From positions 1 to 62,840 of the forward strand of contig JAOIVW010000018.1 in NCBI GenBank assembly GCA_028224375.1: a stretch of DNA of 62,840 nucleotides, written 5' to 3'. The DNA comes from Hellea sp. GTDB lineage: Bacteria; Pseudomonadota; Alphaproteobacteria; Caulobacterales; Maricaulaceae. Positions 8,034 through 16,575 of the stretch are shown one piece after another. Position 1 is the stretch's first letter, and the number at the start of each line of letters is the position of its first letter. The notes beneath the pieces are model-generated. The model did not search any database, had not been told where the DNA came from, and was given only the letters and a program-made list of their open reading frames with translations. Position numbers and translations under genes: made by a program.

Positions 8034-9125
8034 TAAGGTCTCAATCACAGCGTCTTGGTCTTCGGGCTTAAGGTAAGCATGCATAGGCAAAGCCATAATC
8101 ATATCTTTGGCCGCCATCGTGTTTGGCAAACCATCTGGCGATGTCGGGAAATCTTTATAGGCTGTCTGCATATGTGTTGGCAGCGGGTAATAAGCGGCAA
8201 CCGGAATACCAGCGGCGCGCATACCCGCCATAACCGAGTCGCGGTCAGGCACTTCAATGGAATATTGCGCCCATATCGAAAGCCCGCCTTCTATGACCTT
8301 GGGTGTGCGGAGTATATTAGACTGCAGCGCCTCTGTATAACGGTGGGCTATACGGTTGCGAGCCTCAATTTCATCCGCAAATATTTTGAGCTTCTCAATC
8401 AAAATAGCGGCCTGCATTGTATCTAATCTGGAGTTAAGTCCGACTTTAGCATGGTCGCCCGGCACCGTTCCGCGGCCATGAAACCGCAAACTCAGGAGCT
8501 GTTCTTTTAAACTCTCATCACGCGTAAGCATAGCACCGCCATCCCCATAACACCCCAAGGGCTTGGCTGGGAAAAAGCTTGTGGTTACGACATCAGCCCA
8601 TTCAATCGGAGCTTTGCCGCTCAATCGGCAGCCCATACCTTGCGCGGAGTCAGCCATAAGCTTGAGGTCAAATTCATCAGCAATTGCGCGCAGTTCAGGA
8701 TAGTTGGCAGGTTGCCCAAATAAATCTACGGCTATTATCGCCTTAGCATTTTGACTTTGTAAAATCGAAGCCCGAAGTGATTTGGGACAAAGATTATAAG
8801 TCACGGGGTCAACATCAACAAAATATGGAATTGCCCCAATAACAGCTATAGCCTCTGCCGTCGCGGCATAGGTCCAACTGGGACAAAAGACTGTATCGCC
8901 TGGACCAACGCCCCAGGCTTTAAGAGGAAGAATTATTGCATCCGTACCATTGGCACATGAGACTGCGTGCCCGCCGCCTTCAAACTCGGCGAGTTGGATT
9001 TCAAATTGCTCAACTTCAGGGCCTAAGATAAATTGCCCATGCTCCAACACACGTTTCAGCGCGGCATCCACTTCATCCGCGATAATAGCACGCTGAGCCT
9101 GTAGGTCTATAAATGGAAATTTCAT
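8019..9125 (-). CDS. DegT/DnrJ/EryC1/StrS family PLP sugar aminotransferase
   Basis: A 368-residue fold-I PLP enzyme with the family layout. The start is PFIDLQAQRAII, followed by CANGTDAIILPLKAWGVGPGD, the DSAQGMG segment, and the PLP-binding Lys in SFFPAKPLGCYGDGGAM; the C-terminal domain has IPVAAYYPLPTHMQ. Members aminate keto-sugars of nucleotide-linked intermediates (for example UDP-4-keto sugars) for surface polysaccharides or glycoprotein glycans. It follows gspM by 58 nt in the same direction and may be read through from the secretion operon. No other sugar genes are adjacent, so the exact substrate is unknown. Confidence 0.9.
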   Translation of the reverse strand: MKFPFIDLQAQRAIIADEVDAALKRVLEHGQFILGPEVEQFEIQLAEFEGGGHAVSCANGTDAIILPLKAWGVGPGDTVFCPSWTYAATAEAIAVIGAIPYFVDVDPVTYNLCPKSLRASILQSQNAKAIIAVDLFGQPANYPELRAIADEFDLKLMADSAQGMGCRLSGKAPIEWADVVTTSFFPAKPLGCYGDGGAMLTRDESLKEQLLSLRFHGRGTVPGDHAKVGLNSRLDTMQAAILIEKLKIFADEIEARNRIAHRYTEALQSNILRTPKVIEGGLSIWAQYSIEVPDRDSVMAGMRAAGIPVAAYYPLPTHMQTAYKDFPTSPDGLPNTMAAKDMIMALPMHAYLKPEDQDAVIETLLGFM

Positions 9126-9183
9126 CAGAGCGTTCTAACCTAGAACTTAACAATGCCACAGACAAAATCTGTGACAGATTATA

Positions 9184-9642
9184 TCAATTCGTTTTTAATG
9201 TGAGCTGTGCCGAGAGCAAGCCATTATCATCTGCCGAAATCGACGCGCGAGACAGTTCTGCCCCGTTTTGAGTCATCAGCGTATTAATGAGCCCGTAGAG
9301 CTTTGCAGTTTCCACATCATCAATCCAAACAGTCAAAGACCCATCATCGGGATTGATACGCGATAGTCTGATATCTTGGCGTTGCGCTGCGCTGATTAAA
9401 GCCGCACGAGAAAAAGGCGTTCCAGCAGCGACCGTAGATTGGCCTAAGCGCGGCACCGCCTTTGAGACAATTTCGTAATCACGCAGAGACTTCGTGACCT
9501 GGGTTTCGGCGGTTTTATGCGCGGCGAAGACTGGCTTGACCGCAATCATATAGATGAGAGCCAGGACAAGCGCCGCGCCGATAGCCGCCATGACCGCTTT
9601 CTCATAAAGCTCTCGCTCATCCCATCTGAGCAGGTTCATCAT
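9184..9642 (-). CDS. gspM: Type II secretion system protein GspM
   Basis: A 152-residue bitopic protein: a short cytoplasmic N-terminus, one TM helix (VMAAIGAALVLALIYMIAV, about 17-35), then a periplasmic coiled and ferredoxin-like domain. It is weakly conserved, as is usual for GspM, and is called mainly from topology, length and position at the end of the gspE-M operon. It partners GspL in the inner-membrane platform. Its start overlaps gspL by 4 nt. Confidence 0.85.
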   Translation of the reverse strand: MMNLLRWDERELYEKAVMAAIGAALVLALIYMIAVKPVFAAHKTAETQVTKSLRDYEIVSKAVPRLGQSTVAAGTPFSRAALISAAQRQDIRLSRINPDDGSLTVWIDDVETAKLYGLINTLMTQNGAELSRASISADDNGLLSAQLTLKTN

Positions 9643-10709
9643 GATGCACCTCCTCGCAAAGTGGCTTCGCCAACGAAGCGGCCTGATTGCTCACGCACGC
9701 CGCCGGTTGTAAGCTGTCCGCCAGCCGCCAGAATAGCTTTTTCCAGCTCTCCGGCGCTTTCAAAGCCCGGGTAAATGAGCCGGAGTTGCAATTCATTTGT
9801 TGTGTCTTGGTAGCGCAATTGTTCAACAGTCAGGCCTTCAATTTGCTCAACCGCGCTGAACAGAACTTGAGACAGGCGTAAAAAGGCGAGATTATCTTTA
9901 CCGCCGGATTTCATCGCTCGCGTAGCCGTCAAAGCCGGATTGGACGGAGCCGCCTGCCCCGTGGCCTCTGTATAAATTTGAGCCGTTTGCAGCTTTAGGT
10001 CAGCCGCCTGCAGTTTGAGCGCGCGAGCTTCAACCCCTTGGAAGACAAGCGCTATAATACCCAGCGCCGCCGCTAGGCCGCCCAGTGGCGCAAGTTTTCG
10101 CCATCCAAAATTAAAGCTGCTTTTAGGCGAGAACCCGTTTTGTAGGATGTTAAGTATTTCGCCCTGCTCCAGTTTTTTTCCTATCGCAGAAAGTAATGTT
10201 TCATCCGGATAATGACGCGCAGTGTCAGCAGCCTCCTTATCCGCCCAGCTTGTATCTACGGCATGGCCAAGGTCACCCGTTGTCACGATGCGGTCCAACA
10301 GAGTTACGTCGCCGTCAATGTCAGCTAGGGCTTCAAAATCTGCTATGGCTTTTGATACGGACAATCCGGCCTCTTTGAGCTGCGCTATATTTGCTGAAAG
10401 CGCGTCTTTATCCATAACTGCAACACGGTCATCTGAGAGCGCGATGTGGACACGGTCTAGCGGGACGGCGATTTTGTCCTCAATGGAAAACCCTGCGGCG
10501 CGTAGTCTGTCGCGCTTGGAGGTCATCGGAAGTTCATGACTGTAAATACGCAGAGATTGTCCGGGCAGAACAGTCACGACCTCTTTAACGCCAGCGCTTG
10601 CGGGGGGCGTGTCACGTCCATGGCGCATCACGCGGTCACCATCGACAAGTCCCCAAAGTCCGGGGCCATCGGCGTGACTTGGCATCACGATGATAAGGCG
10701 TTCTGTCAT
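9639..10709 (-). CDS. gspL: Type II secretion system protein GspL
   Basis: A 356-residue bitopic platform protein. The cytoplasmic N-terminal actin-like domain (about 1-225) has the family pattern VVTVLPGQSLRIYSHELP followed by KRDRLRAAGFSIEDKIA. A single TM (GLAAALGIIALVFQGV) precedes a periplasmic ferredoxin-like domain (LRYQDTTNELQLRLIYPGFESAGELEKAI). GspL anchors the GspE ATPase to the membrane. It overlaps gspK and gspM by 4 nt each. Confidence 0.92.
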   Translation of the reverse strand: MTERLIIVMPSHADGPGLWGLVDGDRVMRHGRDTPPASAGVKEVVTVLPGQSLRIYSHELPMTSKRDRLRAAGFSIEDKIAVPLDRVHIALSDDRVAVMDKDALSANIAQLKEAGLSVSKAIADFEALADIDGDVTLLDRIVTTGDLGHAVDTSWADKEAADTARHYPDETLLSAIGKKLEQGEILNILQNGFSPKSSFNFGWRKLAPLGGLAAALGIIALVFQGVEARALKLQAADLKLQTAQIYTEATGQAAPSNPALTATRAMKSGGKDNLAFLRLSQVLFSAVEQIEGLTVEQLRYQDTTNELQLRLIYPGFESAGELEKAILAAGGQLTTGGVREQSGRFVGEATLRGGAS

Positions 10710-11731
10710 TGCAGCTCAGTCCCTTCGTCTTCCAGTGTCGGGCGTAAGCTTTCGCTCCCCCATCCGCGATATGTCACTTCAGGTTCAGGCCCTGTCACAT
10801 CATATTCATAGGTGACTAGCCGAGAGGCTTTGAGGTAATCAACCCTGACTTCAATCCAAAGCACATTAGGCTGAAAAACAATCTGGTCATAGGCGGCTTC
10901 TTTTCCGGTGAAGTCTTGCAGAGCAGGCGCGGCTTGCAGAGTTTCTAAATCTTTATATCCGCCCTCAGGACGCTCGGAAATAAGTTGCAAGGCTGTTTGA
11001 TATTGATCGGGCCCGCCTAAAATCGCTGAGAGCAAAAAGGCATCGATTGGTTCAGCCGTATCAATATTCAACCTGCTTTTCTGCCCCCCATCTCTGGCGC
11101 AAACATAAGGACGAATGGATTGATAAAGCTCTTCAGTCATACCCTCAAGGCTGCGCAGTTCCATGATAGAGGCCACCGCCGTATTTGCCGTGCGGTGCGG
11201 AGGTTCGCGCCGCAGATAGTCGCCATCTTCGGCCCCATTCGCGCCGCGCTGCGTGTCCAAATCAATCCAATCCGTCAACACGCCTGTGAGGCTTTGCGCA
11301 TCATTTGAGGGCCACCCTAATGCAATCAACAGATTGGTGAATTGCCGCCCGCCGACAACATCTGTACTGCCGGCTGATGTGATCAAGCTGCCCAGCGCAA
11401 AACAATCTGTACCGTCGCGTACGTCCAAAATCATCAATCCGCCCTCAAAAGGAAATGTAAAAGTCTGGGGTGATTTAAACAGCTCATTCCTGACTTCAGG
11501 CTGTAGTGGCGTAAGCTGATTCACAATATAACTTTCGGCAAAATCTTCTGCGCCTTTCACATACCAATCAGCCTGCGCATAATCACCGACATTGATTGTG
11601 CGCTTAACCGCAAAGCGAATATCGTCCATAATTTCGACGGCCACCGCTGCCATGATCGCCATGATAAGCAATGTCGTCAGCAAGACTATCCCTTGGTCTT
11701 TATCAACTTTATTTTTCGAAGGCCTAATCAT
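10706..11731 (-). CDS. gspK: Type II secretion minor pseudopilin GspK
   Basis: A 341-residue large minor pseudopilin. The prepilin segment is KDQG/IVLLTTLLIMAIMAAV with cleavage predicted after Gly14. As usual for GspK, there is no Glu at mature position 5. The long globular domain contains GLTDWIDLD-type and RLNIDTAEPI segments typical of the family. GspK caps the pseudopilus tip with GspI and GspJ. It overlaps both neighbours by 4 nt. Confidence 0.93.
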   Translation of the reverse strand: MIRPSKNKVDKDQGIVLLTTLLIMAIMAAVAVEIMDDIRFAVKRTINVGDYAQADWYVKGAEDFAESYIVNQLTPLQPEVRNELFKSPQTFTFPFEGGLMILDVRDGTDCFALGSLITSAGSTDVVGGRQFTNLLIALGWPSNDAQSLTGVLTDWIDLDTQRGANGAEDGDYLRREPPHRTANTAVASIMELRSLEGMTEELYQSIRPYVCARDGGQKSRLNIDTAEPIDAFLLSAILGGPDQYQTALQLISERPEGGYKDLETLQAAPALQDFTGKEAAYDQIVFQPNVLWIEVRVDYLKASRLVTYEYDVTGPEPEVTYRGWGSESLRPTLEDEGTELQ

Positions 11732-12345
11732 ACGCCAATCTCAAAGAGGTGTTCTGTGACATCGCCAAGCTCATCCGTGATTTCAATCATGATGGCGTTC
11801 GGCTTAAGAGCCTGGGTCGAACTCGGCTCTAAGCGGAGGCCCTCTATTTTAGAGAGCGCGTTGAACTGATATACCACCGCATATAATTTGGCGTCTTGTA
11901 AATCATCCAGCAGAACGCGGTCAAAACTGGCAGCCTCCTGAGCCGGATTTTCATGAACATAAGAGCGGCGAATAAATGCGCCATCTTCGAAGTGATATTC
12001 AACGCGCTCCAAATCCCCGCGCTGCTCTAATCCGCTTGGATTTTGGGTTCCGCGCCGCATAAATGATAATAGCGCCTCGCCGTCTGTTGTCAGCACATAG
12101 GGGTTAACGCCGCCCAGCTCATCACGGCTAGGGCGCAACGTTAGGGTCGACATATCTGAGCGCAATATCGCCCGCGCGGCATTTAACTCATTGAGCGCCT
12201 CCATCGAGGTGTCGAGGCTGGCTTTTCCGCGAAGGCTTTGGGTCAGAGCCGTCATCGTCCCTGCCGTCAGCAAGGCGAAAATAAACATCGAGATTAGAAC
12301 CTCGACAAGCGTAAATCCCGCCTCATTATGTGTTTGTTCGCTCAC
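11728..12345 (-). CDS. gspJ: Type II secretion minor pseudopilin GspJ
   Basis: A 205-residue pseudopilin with prepilin motif NEAG/FTLVEVLISMF (cleavage after Gly10, Glu at mature position 5). The globular part has SLRGKASLDTSMEALNELNAARAILRSDM and LERVEYHFEDGAFIRRSY, consistent with GspJ. It forms the tip complex with GspI and GspK. It overlaps gspI and gspK by 4 nt. Confidence 0.92.
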   Translation of the reverse strand: MSEQTHNEAGFTLVEVLISMFIFALLTAGTMTALTQSLRGKASLDTSMEALNELNAARAILRSDMSTLTLRPSRDELGGVNPYVLTTDGEALLSFMRRGTQNPSGLEQRGDLERVEYHFEDGAFIRRSYVHENPAQEAASFDRVLLDDLQDAKLYAVVYQFNALSKIEGLRLEPSSTQALKPNAIMIEITDELGDVTEHLFEIGV

Positions 12346-12716
12346 AGTGTTTTATCCGTGCGAAAGGCTGTCCGCGTGAGAATGACTTGATCAGTCTGCG
12401 ACTCAGAGACCGTAACGATGAGACGGTAAAAGCCATCACTCTCCGTCTCAGACGTTTCAACCCGCCACTCATAGGGTTTGCCTTTGACGGTATCTTTCCC
12501 GGTTTTTGCGCCAACCTTGAGCGGTTCAATGCGAGAGCGAATAAGTTGGTTATCCGCCACAATCCCGGCATAGGCTTTATCTTGCAACACACTCACCGCC
12601 CGCACGGACTCAGTCCCGGAGCGTGTCAGGCCAATAATCGCAAAGCTGAAAATCAGCAGCGCGGCCAACACTTCGACTAATGTGAACCCGTCATCTTTTT
12701 TAAGAGAGTTCTTCAT
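12342..12716 (-). CDS. gspI: Type II secretion minor pseudopilin GspI
   Basis: A 124-residue pseudopilin with motif KDDG/FTLVEVLAALLIFS (cleavage after Gly10, Glu at +5). Typical GspI features are the short length, a conserved ADNQL segment (IVADNQLIRSRI) and YEWRVETSETES. It initiates the pseudopilus tip together with GspJ and GspK. It is coupled by 4-nt overlaps on both sides. Confidence 0.93.
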   Translation of the reverse strand: MKNSLKKDDGFTLVEVLAALLIFSFAIIGLTRSGTESVRAVSVLQDKAYAGIVADNQLIRSRIEPLKVGAKTGKDTVKGKPYEWRVETSETESDGFYRLIVTVSESQTDQVILTRTAFRTDKTL

Positions 12717-13186
12717 GGCGCTGATTTGACCAGCTCAATTTGGCCATCACCTTTAGATAAAAGCGCGTATTTTGTCTCGCGGTCGGAGAGCGTAAGTTCA
12801 AAGGGCGTGGATAATCCCGTGGGTTGGAACAGAATAAGAGGCTCAGCTGTTTTGGGCATGTCGAGCTTAGCCGTAGCGCGGCTTAAGGTCAGGCGGTAGC
12901 TATCACTCCATTGTGCGGCAGCACGCTCTGACCACTCACTATCCTCAAACACATAAAGCGCATAGCCATCTTTGGAAAATCCTGCCGCTGTTACCGAGCC
13001 GCTGATCAGACCATCCTGTACCATGGCATTGACTTGCCCCGTAAGCAATTCGGCTTGTTTATCCAAGGAGGATTTAGGCGTTGGTATGCTCAAGACAACA
13101 ACTGATGTCATGAGGCCAATCAAAGCCAGAACACAGAGTATTTCAACCAGTGTAAAGCCGGCGTCTTTTGAGATACGGCGGCGCAC
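12713..13186 (-). CDS. gspH: Type II secretion minor pseudopilin GspH
   Basis: A 157-residue pseudopilin with motif KDAG/FTLVEILCVLALIG (cleavage after Gly10). The globular domain carries the GspH pattern with AELLTGQVNAMVQDGLISGSVTAAGFSKDGYALYVF. GspH sits at or near the tip of the pseudopilus between GspG and the I/J/K complex. It overlaps gspI by 4 nt and starts 5 nt after gspG. Confidence 0.92.
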   Translation of the reverse strand: MRRRISKDAGFTLVEILCVLALIGLMTSVVVLSIPTPKSSLDKQAELLTGQVNAMVQDGLISGSVTAAGFSKDGYALYVFEDSEWSERAAAQWSDSYRLTLSRATAKLDMPKTAEPLILFQPTGLSTPFELTLSDRETKYALLSKGDGQIELVKSAP

Positions 13187-13191
13187 CCAGC

Positions 13192-13635
13192 TTATTCCCA
13201 GCTAACAATATCAGCGGCTTGTTCTTCGCCGCCGGGCTCTCCGTCAGACCCGTAAGAGAGGATATCATAAACGCCGTTGTCGCCTGGATAACGATAGACA
13301 TAAGGACGTCCCCAAGGGTCATCGGGTAAAAGTTTGATATAGCCGCCTTTGCGGTAGCGGGCTTGGTCAGCTCCGCTTGGTAACTCTTTTAAGGCGTCCA
13401 AACCGGCATCTTGTTCAGGGTAATCAAACATATCGAGGCGGTACATTTCCATGGCCTGTTCTAGGATGCGAATGTCGCCTTTCGCTTTTTGAACCAGAGC
13501 TTTATCTTGAGCCGGCAATACATTGATCACCACAAAGGTCGTCAAAAGCCCGATAATGACCAATGTCACCATGACCTCAACGAGCGTAAAGCCCTCTTCT
13601 TTTTTCTGAACTGTTTTTATTTCTTCTTCACGCAT
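13192..13635 (-). CDS. gspG: Type II secretion major pseudopilin GspG
   Basis: A 147-residue major pseudopilin with motif KEEG/FTLVEVMVTLVIIG (cleavage after Gly15, Glu20 at mature +5). The C-terminal signature DPWGRPYVYRYPGDNGVYDILSYGSDGEPGG includes the calcium-binding loop typical of GspG. It polymerises into the pseudopilus that pushes folded exoproteins through the secretin. It lies 10 nt after gspF. Confidence 0.97.
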   Translation of the reverse strand: MREEEIKTVQKKEEGFTLVEVMVTLVIIGLLTTFVVINVLPAQDKALVQKAKGDIRILEQAMEMYRLDMFDYPEQDAGLDALKELPSGADQARYRKGGYIKLLPDDPWGRPYVYRYPGDNGVYDILSYGSDGEPGGEEQAADIVSWE

Positions 13636-13645
13636 AATAAGCCCT

Positions 13646-14854
13646 TTAAAACGCCATTGTGTTTAATTGTAGGATAGGCAGGAATATGGCTGCAATGATT
13701 AATAGCACAATTCCGGCCAGAAAAATAATTATCAAAGGTTCAAGAAGCGTCAAAAATACAGTTGTTGAACTGTCAAATTCGTCTTCGAGGTATTCCGCTG
13801 ACTTGGAAAACATCTTGCCCATATCGCCGCTGGCCTCACCGCCTGCCACCATTTGTACCACGAGCGGCGGAAAGACCGTTGTTCCGCGCAAGGCCGTGCT
13901 AATGGCAGACCCCTCGCGAACTTTAACAGAGGCATTCGTCACCGCCTCGCGCATCACCGCATTTTGCAATGTGTGACGCGCCGTTTCCAAAGCTGTCAAA
14001 GCGGGAGTTCCGCTATCGACTAGGCCTGCCATTGTCCGCGCAAATCGCGCCGCGTTCATATTTCGTATGATTTTTCCAATTAAAGGCAGGCGCAGCATCA
14101 TGCCATCCCATCTGTAACGTAGCGCTTTGTTTTTCAGCGCTTGGCGTAATGCGAAAATAGCGATACCAAAAATAATGAGCGTAATGAGCCCCCAATTTTG
14201 CATCCAGGCTGATGCCGCTATAACGCCTTTGGTCAATGGCGGTAAATCTTGTCCAAAGCTATCAAATTGATCGACGACCTTTGGCACCACCGCTACCATT
14301 AAAATTGTTACGACCAATAAGGCTACGACGGATAATACTAACGGATAAGCCGTTGCGCCCATTATCTTTCGGCGGATTTTCTGTGCAGCTTCCAAATCAT
14401 CGGCCAGACGCTCTAGGACAGCGGGCAATTGCCCGGATGTTTCGCCAGAGGCCACCATGGCGGTATATAGTTCCGGAAAGACTTTGGGCTGTCCGCGCAG
14501 CGCGTCTGATAATCTTAAGCCTTCCATGACCTGCGCACGGATAGAGAGCAGCGCGCCTTTCATTGGCGAGCGTTCAAACTGCAGGGCCGTGATTTTCAGT
14601 GCTTCTTCAATTGGCGTGGCGGCATCAATCAGAATAGCGAGTTGCCGCGTGGCTTGGGTCAAATGCTTATGTTTGACGCCGGATGCTTTCCCATCAAGGT
14701 TTTCTTTTTTCTTGGATTTACTAGGGGCCAAATCGAGCGGCATAAGCGCTCGGGCGCGCAAAATATCACGGGCATCTCGCGCGGAAGAGGCCATAACCGT
14801 GCCCTTTTTGCGCTTACCGCCCGCGTCCAGCGCTGCATAGTCAAAAGCTTCCAT
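13646..14854 (-). CDS. gspF: Type II secretion inner-membrane platform protein GspF
   Basis: A 402-residue GspF/PilC family protein with two homologous cytoplasmic helical domains and three TM helices. It starts AFDYAALDAGGKRKKGTVMASSARDARDILR and includes SGETSGQLPAVLERLA and its repeat GGEASGDMGKMFSKSAEYLE. The last TM (IFLAGIVLLIIAAIFLPI) is near the C-terminus. It is the central rotor-like platform component. It lies 5 nt after gspE. Confidence 0.96.
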   Translation of the reverse strand: MEAFDYAALDAGGKRKKGTVMASSARDARDILRARALMPLDLAPSKSKKKENLDGKASGVKHKHLTQATRQLAILIDAATPIEEALKITALQFERSPMKGALLSIRAQVMEGLRLSDALRGQPKVFPELYTAMVASGETSGQLPAVLERLADDLEAAQKIRRKIMGATAYPLVLSVVALLVVTILMVAVVPKVVDQFDSFGQDLPPLTKGVIAASAWMQNWGLITLIIFGIAIFALRQALKNKALRYRWDGMMLRLPLIGKIIRNMNAARFARTMAGLVDSGTPALTALETARHTLQNAVMREAVTNASVKVREGSAISTALRGTTVFPPLVVQMVAGGEASGDMGKMFSKSAEYLEDEFDSSTTVFLTLLEPLIIIFLAGIVLLIIAAIFLPILQLNTMAF

Positions 14855-14859
14855 GAGGT

Positions 14860-16392
14860 TTAGATTTCCTCAGCCGTATTGGATTTGCAAACACGAAGAA
14901 CTTCTTCAGCCGAGGTTTCGCCCGCCAGCACTTTGTCCGCGCCGCTGCCTAATAATGTCTGCCGTTTGGTAAAAGCATATTTCGCCATATCGGACTCACT
15001 GGCCCCGTCATGGATCATCGCGCGGAGTTTATCGTCCAATGTCACGATTTCATAAATACCCAAGCGGCCTGTGTAACCAATATCCTGACATTCGCCGCAG
15101 CCTTTGGGCTTGTAGAATGTGACATTTGATTTGCGAATGCCCAGTTCGGCCTGTTCTTGGGGTGATGGAGAATAAGGCACTTTACAGCTAGGGCATAGGC
15201 GGCGCACGAGGCGTTGCGCAACAAGAGCTGTGATTGTTGACGACAACAAGAACGGCTCCACACCCATATCGCGAAGACGGGCAATGGCGGCCACAGCCGA
15301 ATTTGTATGCACAGTGGAAAGCACCAAGTGACCCGTGAGCGAGGCTTGCACCGCAATCTCGGCTGTTTCAGGGTCGCGGATTTCACCGACCATAACCACA
15401 TCGGGATCTTGGCGCAAAATAGCCCTAAGCCCCGCTGCGAAGGTCATCCCGACTTGGGAATTTACCTGTGTTTGACCGACGCCGTCCAGCGCATACTCTA
15501 CCGGGTCTTCGACGGTTAGAACGTTACGCGAGCCATCATTTAATTGAGACAACCCCGCATAAAGCGTTGTTGTTTTGCCAGAACCCGTTGGGCCTGTGAC
15601 AAGAATAATCCCATTAGGACGCTCCAACGCCGATTCAAAGGCTTTGAGCACTTCAGTTTCCATACCCAGTTCCGGCAAGCCGAGGCGCGAGGAGTCTTGT
15701 TCTAAAATCCGCATCACTAGGCGCTCACCGTGACGCGACGGCAAAGTTGACACGCGCACGTCAATGGCGCGCTCACCCAAGTTCAGCGAGAAACGCCCAT
15801 CCTGCGGGACACGTTTTTTGGCAATGTCGAGCTGCGCCATAACTTTCACGCGCGAGACCAAAACGGATGAAAGCCGCGCCGGTAAGCTGAGCATTTCGCG
15901 TAAGGAACCATCAATACGAAAACGTACCGAGAGCCGCTGCTCATAAGGCTCAATATGGATATCAGACGCGCGGCTGCGAATAGCTTCCTGCAGGATACCA
16001 TTGATAAGGCGGATGACAGGCGCATCGTCTGTGCTATCGAGAAGATCTGACGTACGCGGAAGGCCGCTGGCGAGGGCATTCAAATCTCCAGGCGTGTCAA
16101 TCGCATCTTCCGCAGAGCTGGACAAATCAGCTTGGGCGTAAACCCGCGCGGCGTGATTCTCAAATTCGGCGGGCGTGACATCAATTAGTTTTGCAGGCTG
16201 TCCTATAGCGCGGCGAGCCTCAAGCAACGACTCAAAGCTGGCTCCGGGGCGGCGGGCAATAACCATTTCGCCGTCCTGCATGAGGGCCAAAACACCTTGA
16301 GCGCGGGCAAAAGCATAATTAAGCGGCGGGCGTTTTTTGGCGGAAACATCATTCATGTAAGGTAATCTATCTGTGCAAGAGGCTTGAGTCAC
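14860..16392 (-). CDS. gspE: Type II secretion ATPase GspE
   Basis: A 510-residue assembly ATPase with Walker A GPTGSGKTT (267-275), Asp box around VEDPVEY, Walker B VVMVGEIRD and a His box SLTGHLVLSTVHTN. A zinc-binding Cys quartet lies at 400/403 and 432/435. It drives pseudopilus assembly from the cytoplasm, docked on GspL and GspF. The start is uncertain: GTG 16392 gives the long form, ATG 16356 (MNDVSAKK) is equally plausible, and neither has a clear Shine-Dalgarno. It heads the operon gspE-F-G-H-I-J-K-L-M; gspC, gspD and prepilin peptidase are not in the window. Confidence 0.95.
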   Translation of the reverse strand: MTQASCTDRLPYMNDVSAKKRPPLNYAFARAQGVLALMQDGEMVIARRPGASFESLLEARRAIGQPAKLIDVTPAEFENHAARVYAQADLSSSAEDAIDTPGDLNALASGLPRTSDLLDSTDDAPVIRLINGILQEAIRSRASDIHIEPYEQRLSVRFRIDGSLREMLSLPARLSSVLVSRVKVMAQLDIAKKRVPQDGRFSLNLGERAIDVRVSTLPSRHGERLVMRILEQDSSRLGLPELGMETEVLKAFESALERPNGIILVTGPTGSGKTTTLYAGLSQLNDGSRNVLTVEDPVEYALDGVGQTQVNSQVGMTFAAGLRAILRQDPDVVMVGEIRDPETAEIAVQASLTGHLVLSTVHTNSAVAAIARLRDMGVEPFLLSSTITALVAQRLVRRLCPSCKVPYSPSPQEQAELGIRKSNVTFYKPKGCGECQDIGYTGRLGIYEIVTLDDKLRAMIHDGASESDMAKYAFTKRQTLLGSGADKVLAGETSAEEVLRVCKSNTAEEI

Positions 16393-16423
16393 GTTGTGAT
16401 TTCGTAAGAAATCGTGGCTCTAG

Positions 16424-16446
16424 CCGAAACCCTCTAGGGGTTTCGG
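16424..16446. promoter_or_regulatory. Hairpin in the gspE/ABC divergent region
   Basis: CCGAAACCC and GGGTTTCGG form perfect 9-bp arms around TCTAG. It lies 32 bp upstream of the gspE GTG, in the gspE leader if transcription starts further upstream. A smaller palindrome GATTTC-GTAA-GAAATC lies next to it at 16399-16414. The role is unknown. Confidence 0.5.
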
Positions 16447-16491
16447 AACTTCGCTGAATTTCATCCCCCGGATAAAATTCGGGCGCTACGT

Positions 16492-16530
16492 TTTATCGTT
16501 AATCGAAAATAATTGTTGTTTTTCGATAAA
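16492..16530. promoter_or_regulatory. Nested inverted repeat, candidate operator of the ABC-peptidase operon
   Basis: TTTATCG (16492-16498) and CGATAAA (16524-16530) flank an inner pair ATCGAAAA (16502-16509) and TTTTCGAT (16520-16527). The dyad is AT-rich and ends 45 bp before the ATPase gene start, where an operator would overlap a promoter. The cognate regulator is not encoded nearby. Confidence 0.45.
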
Positions 16531-16575
16531 TTTTCTTTATGACTGAGCTCAAAGAAGTTTAATCTGGGGATTACA

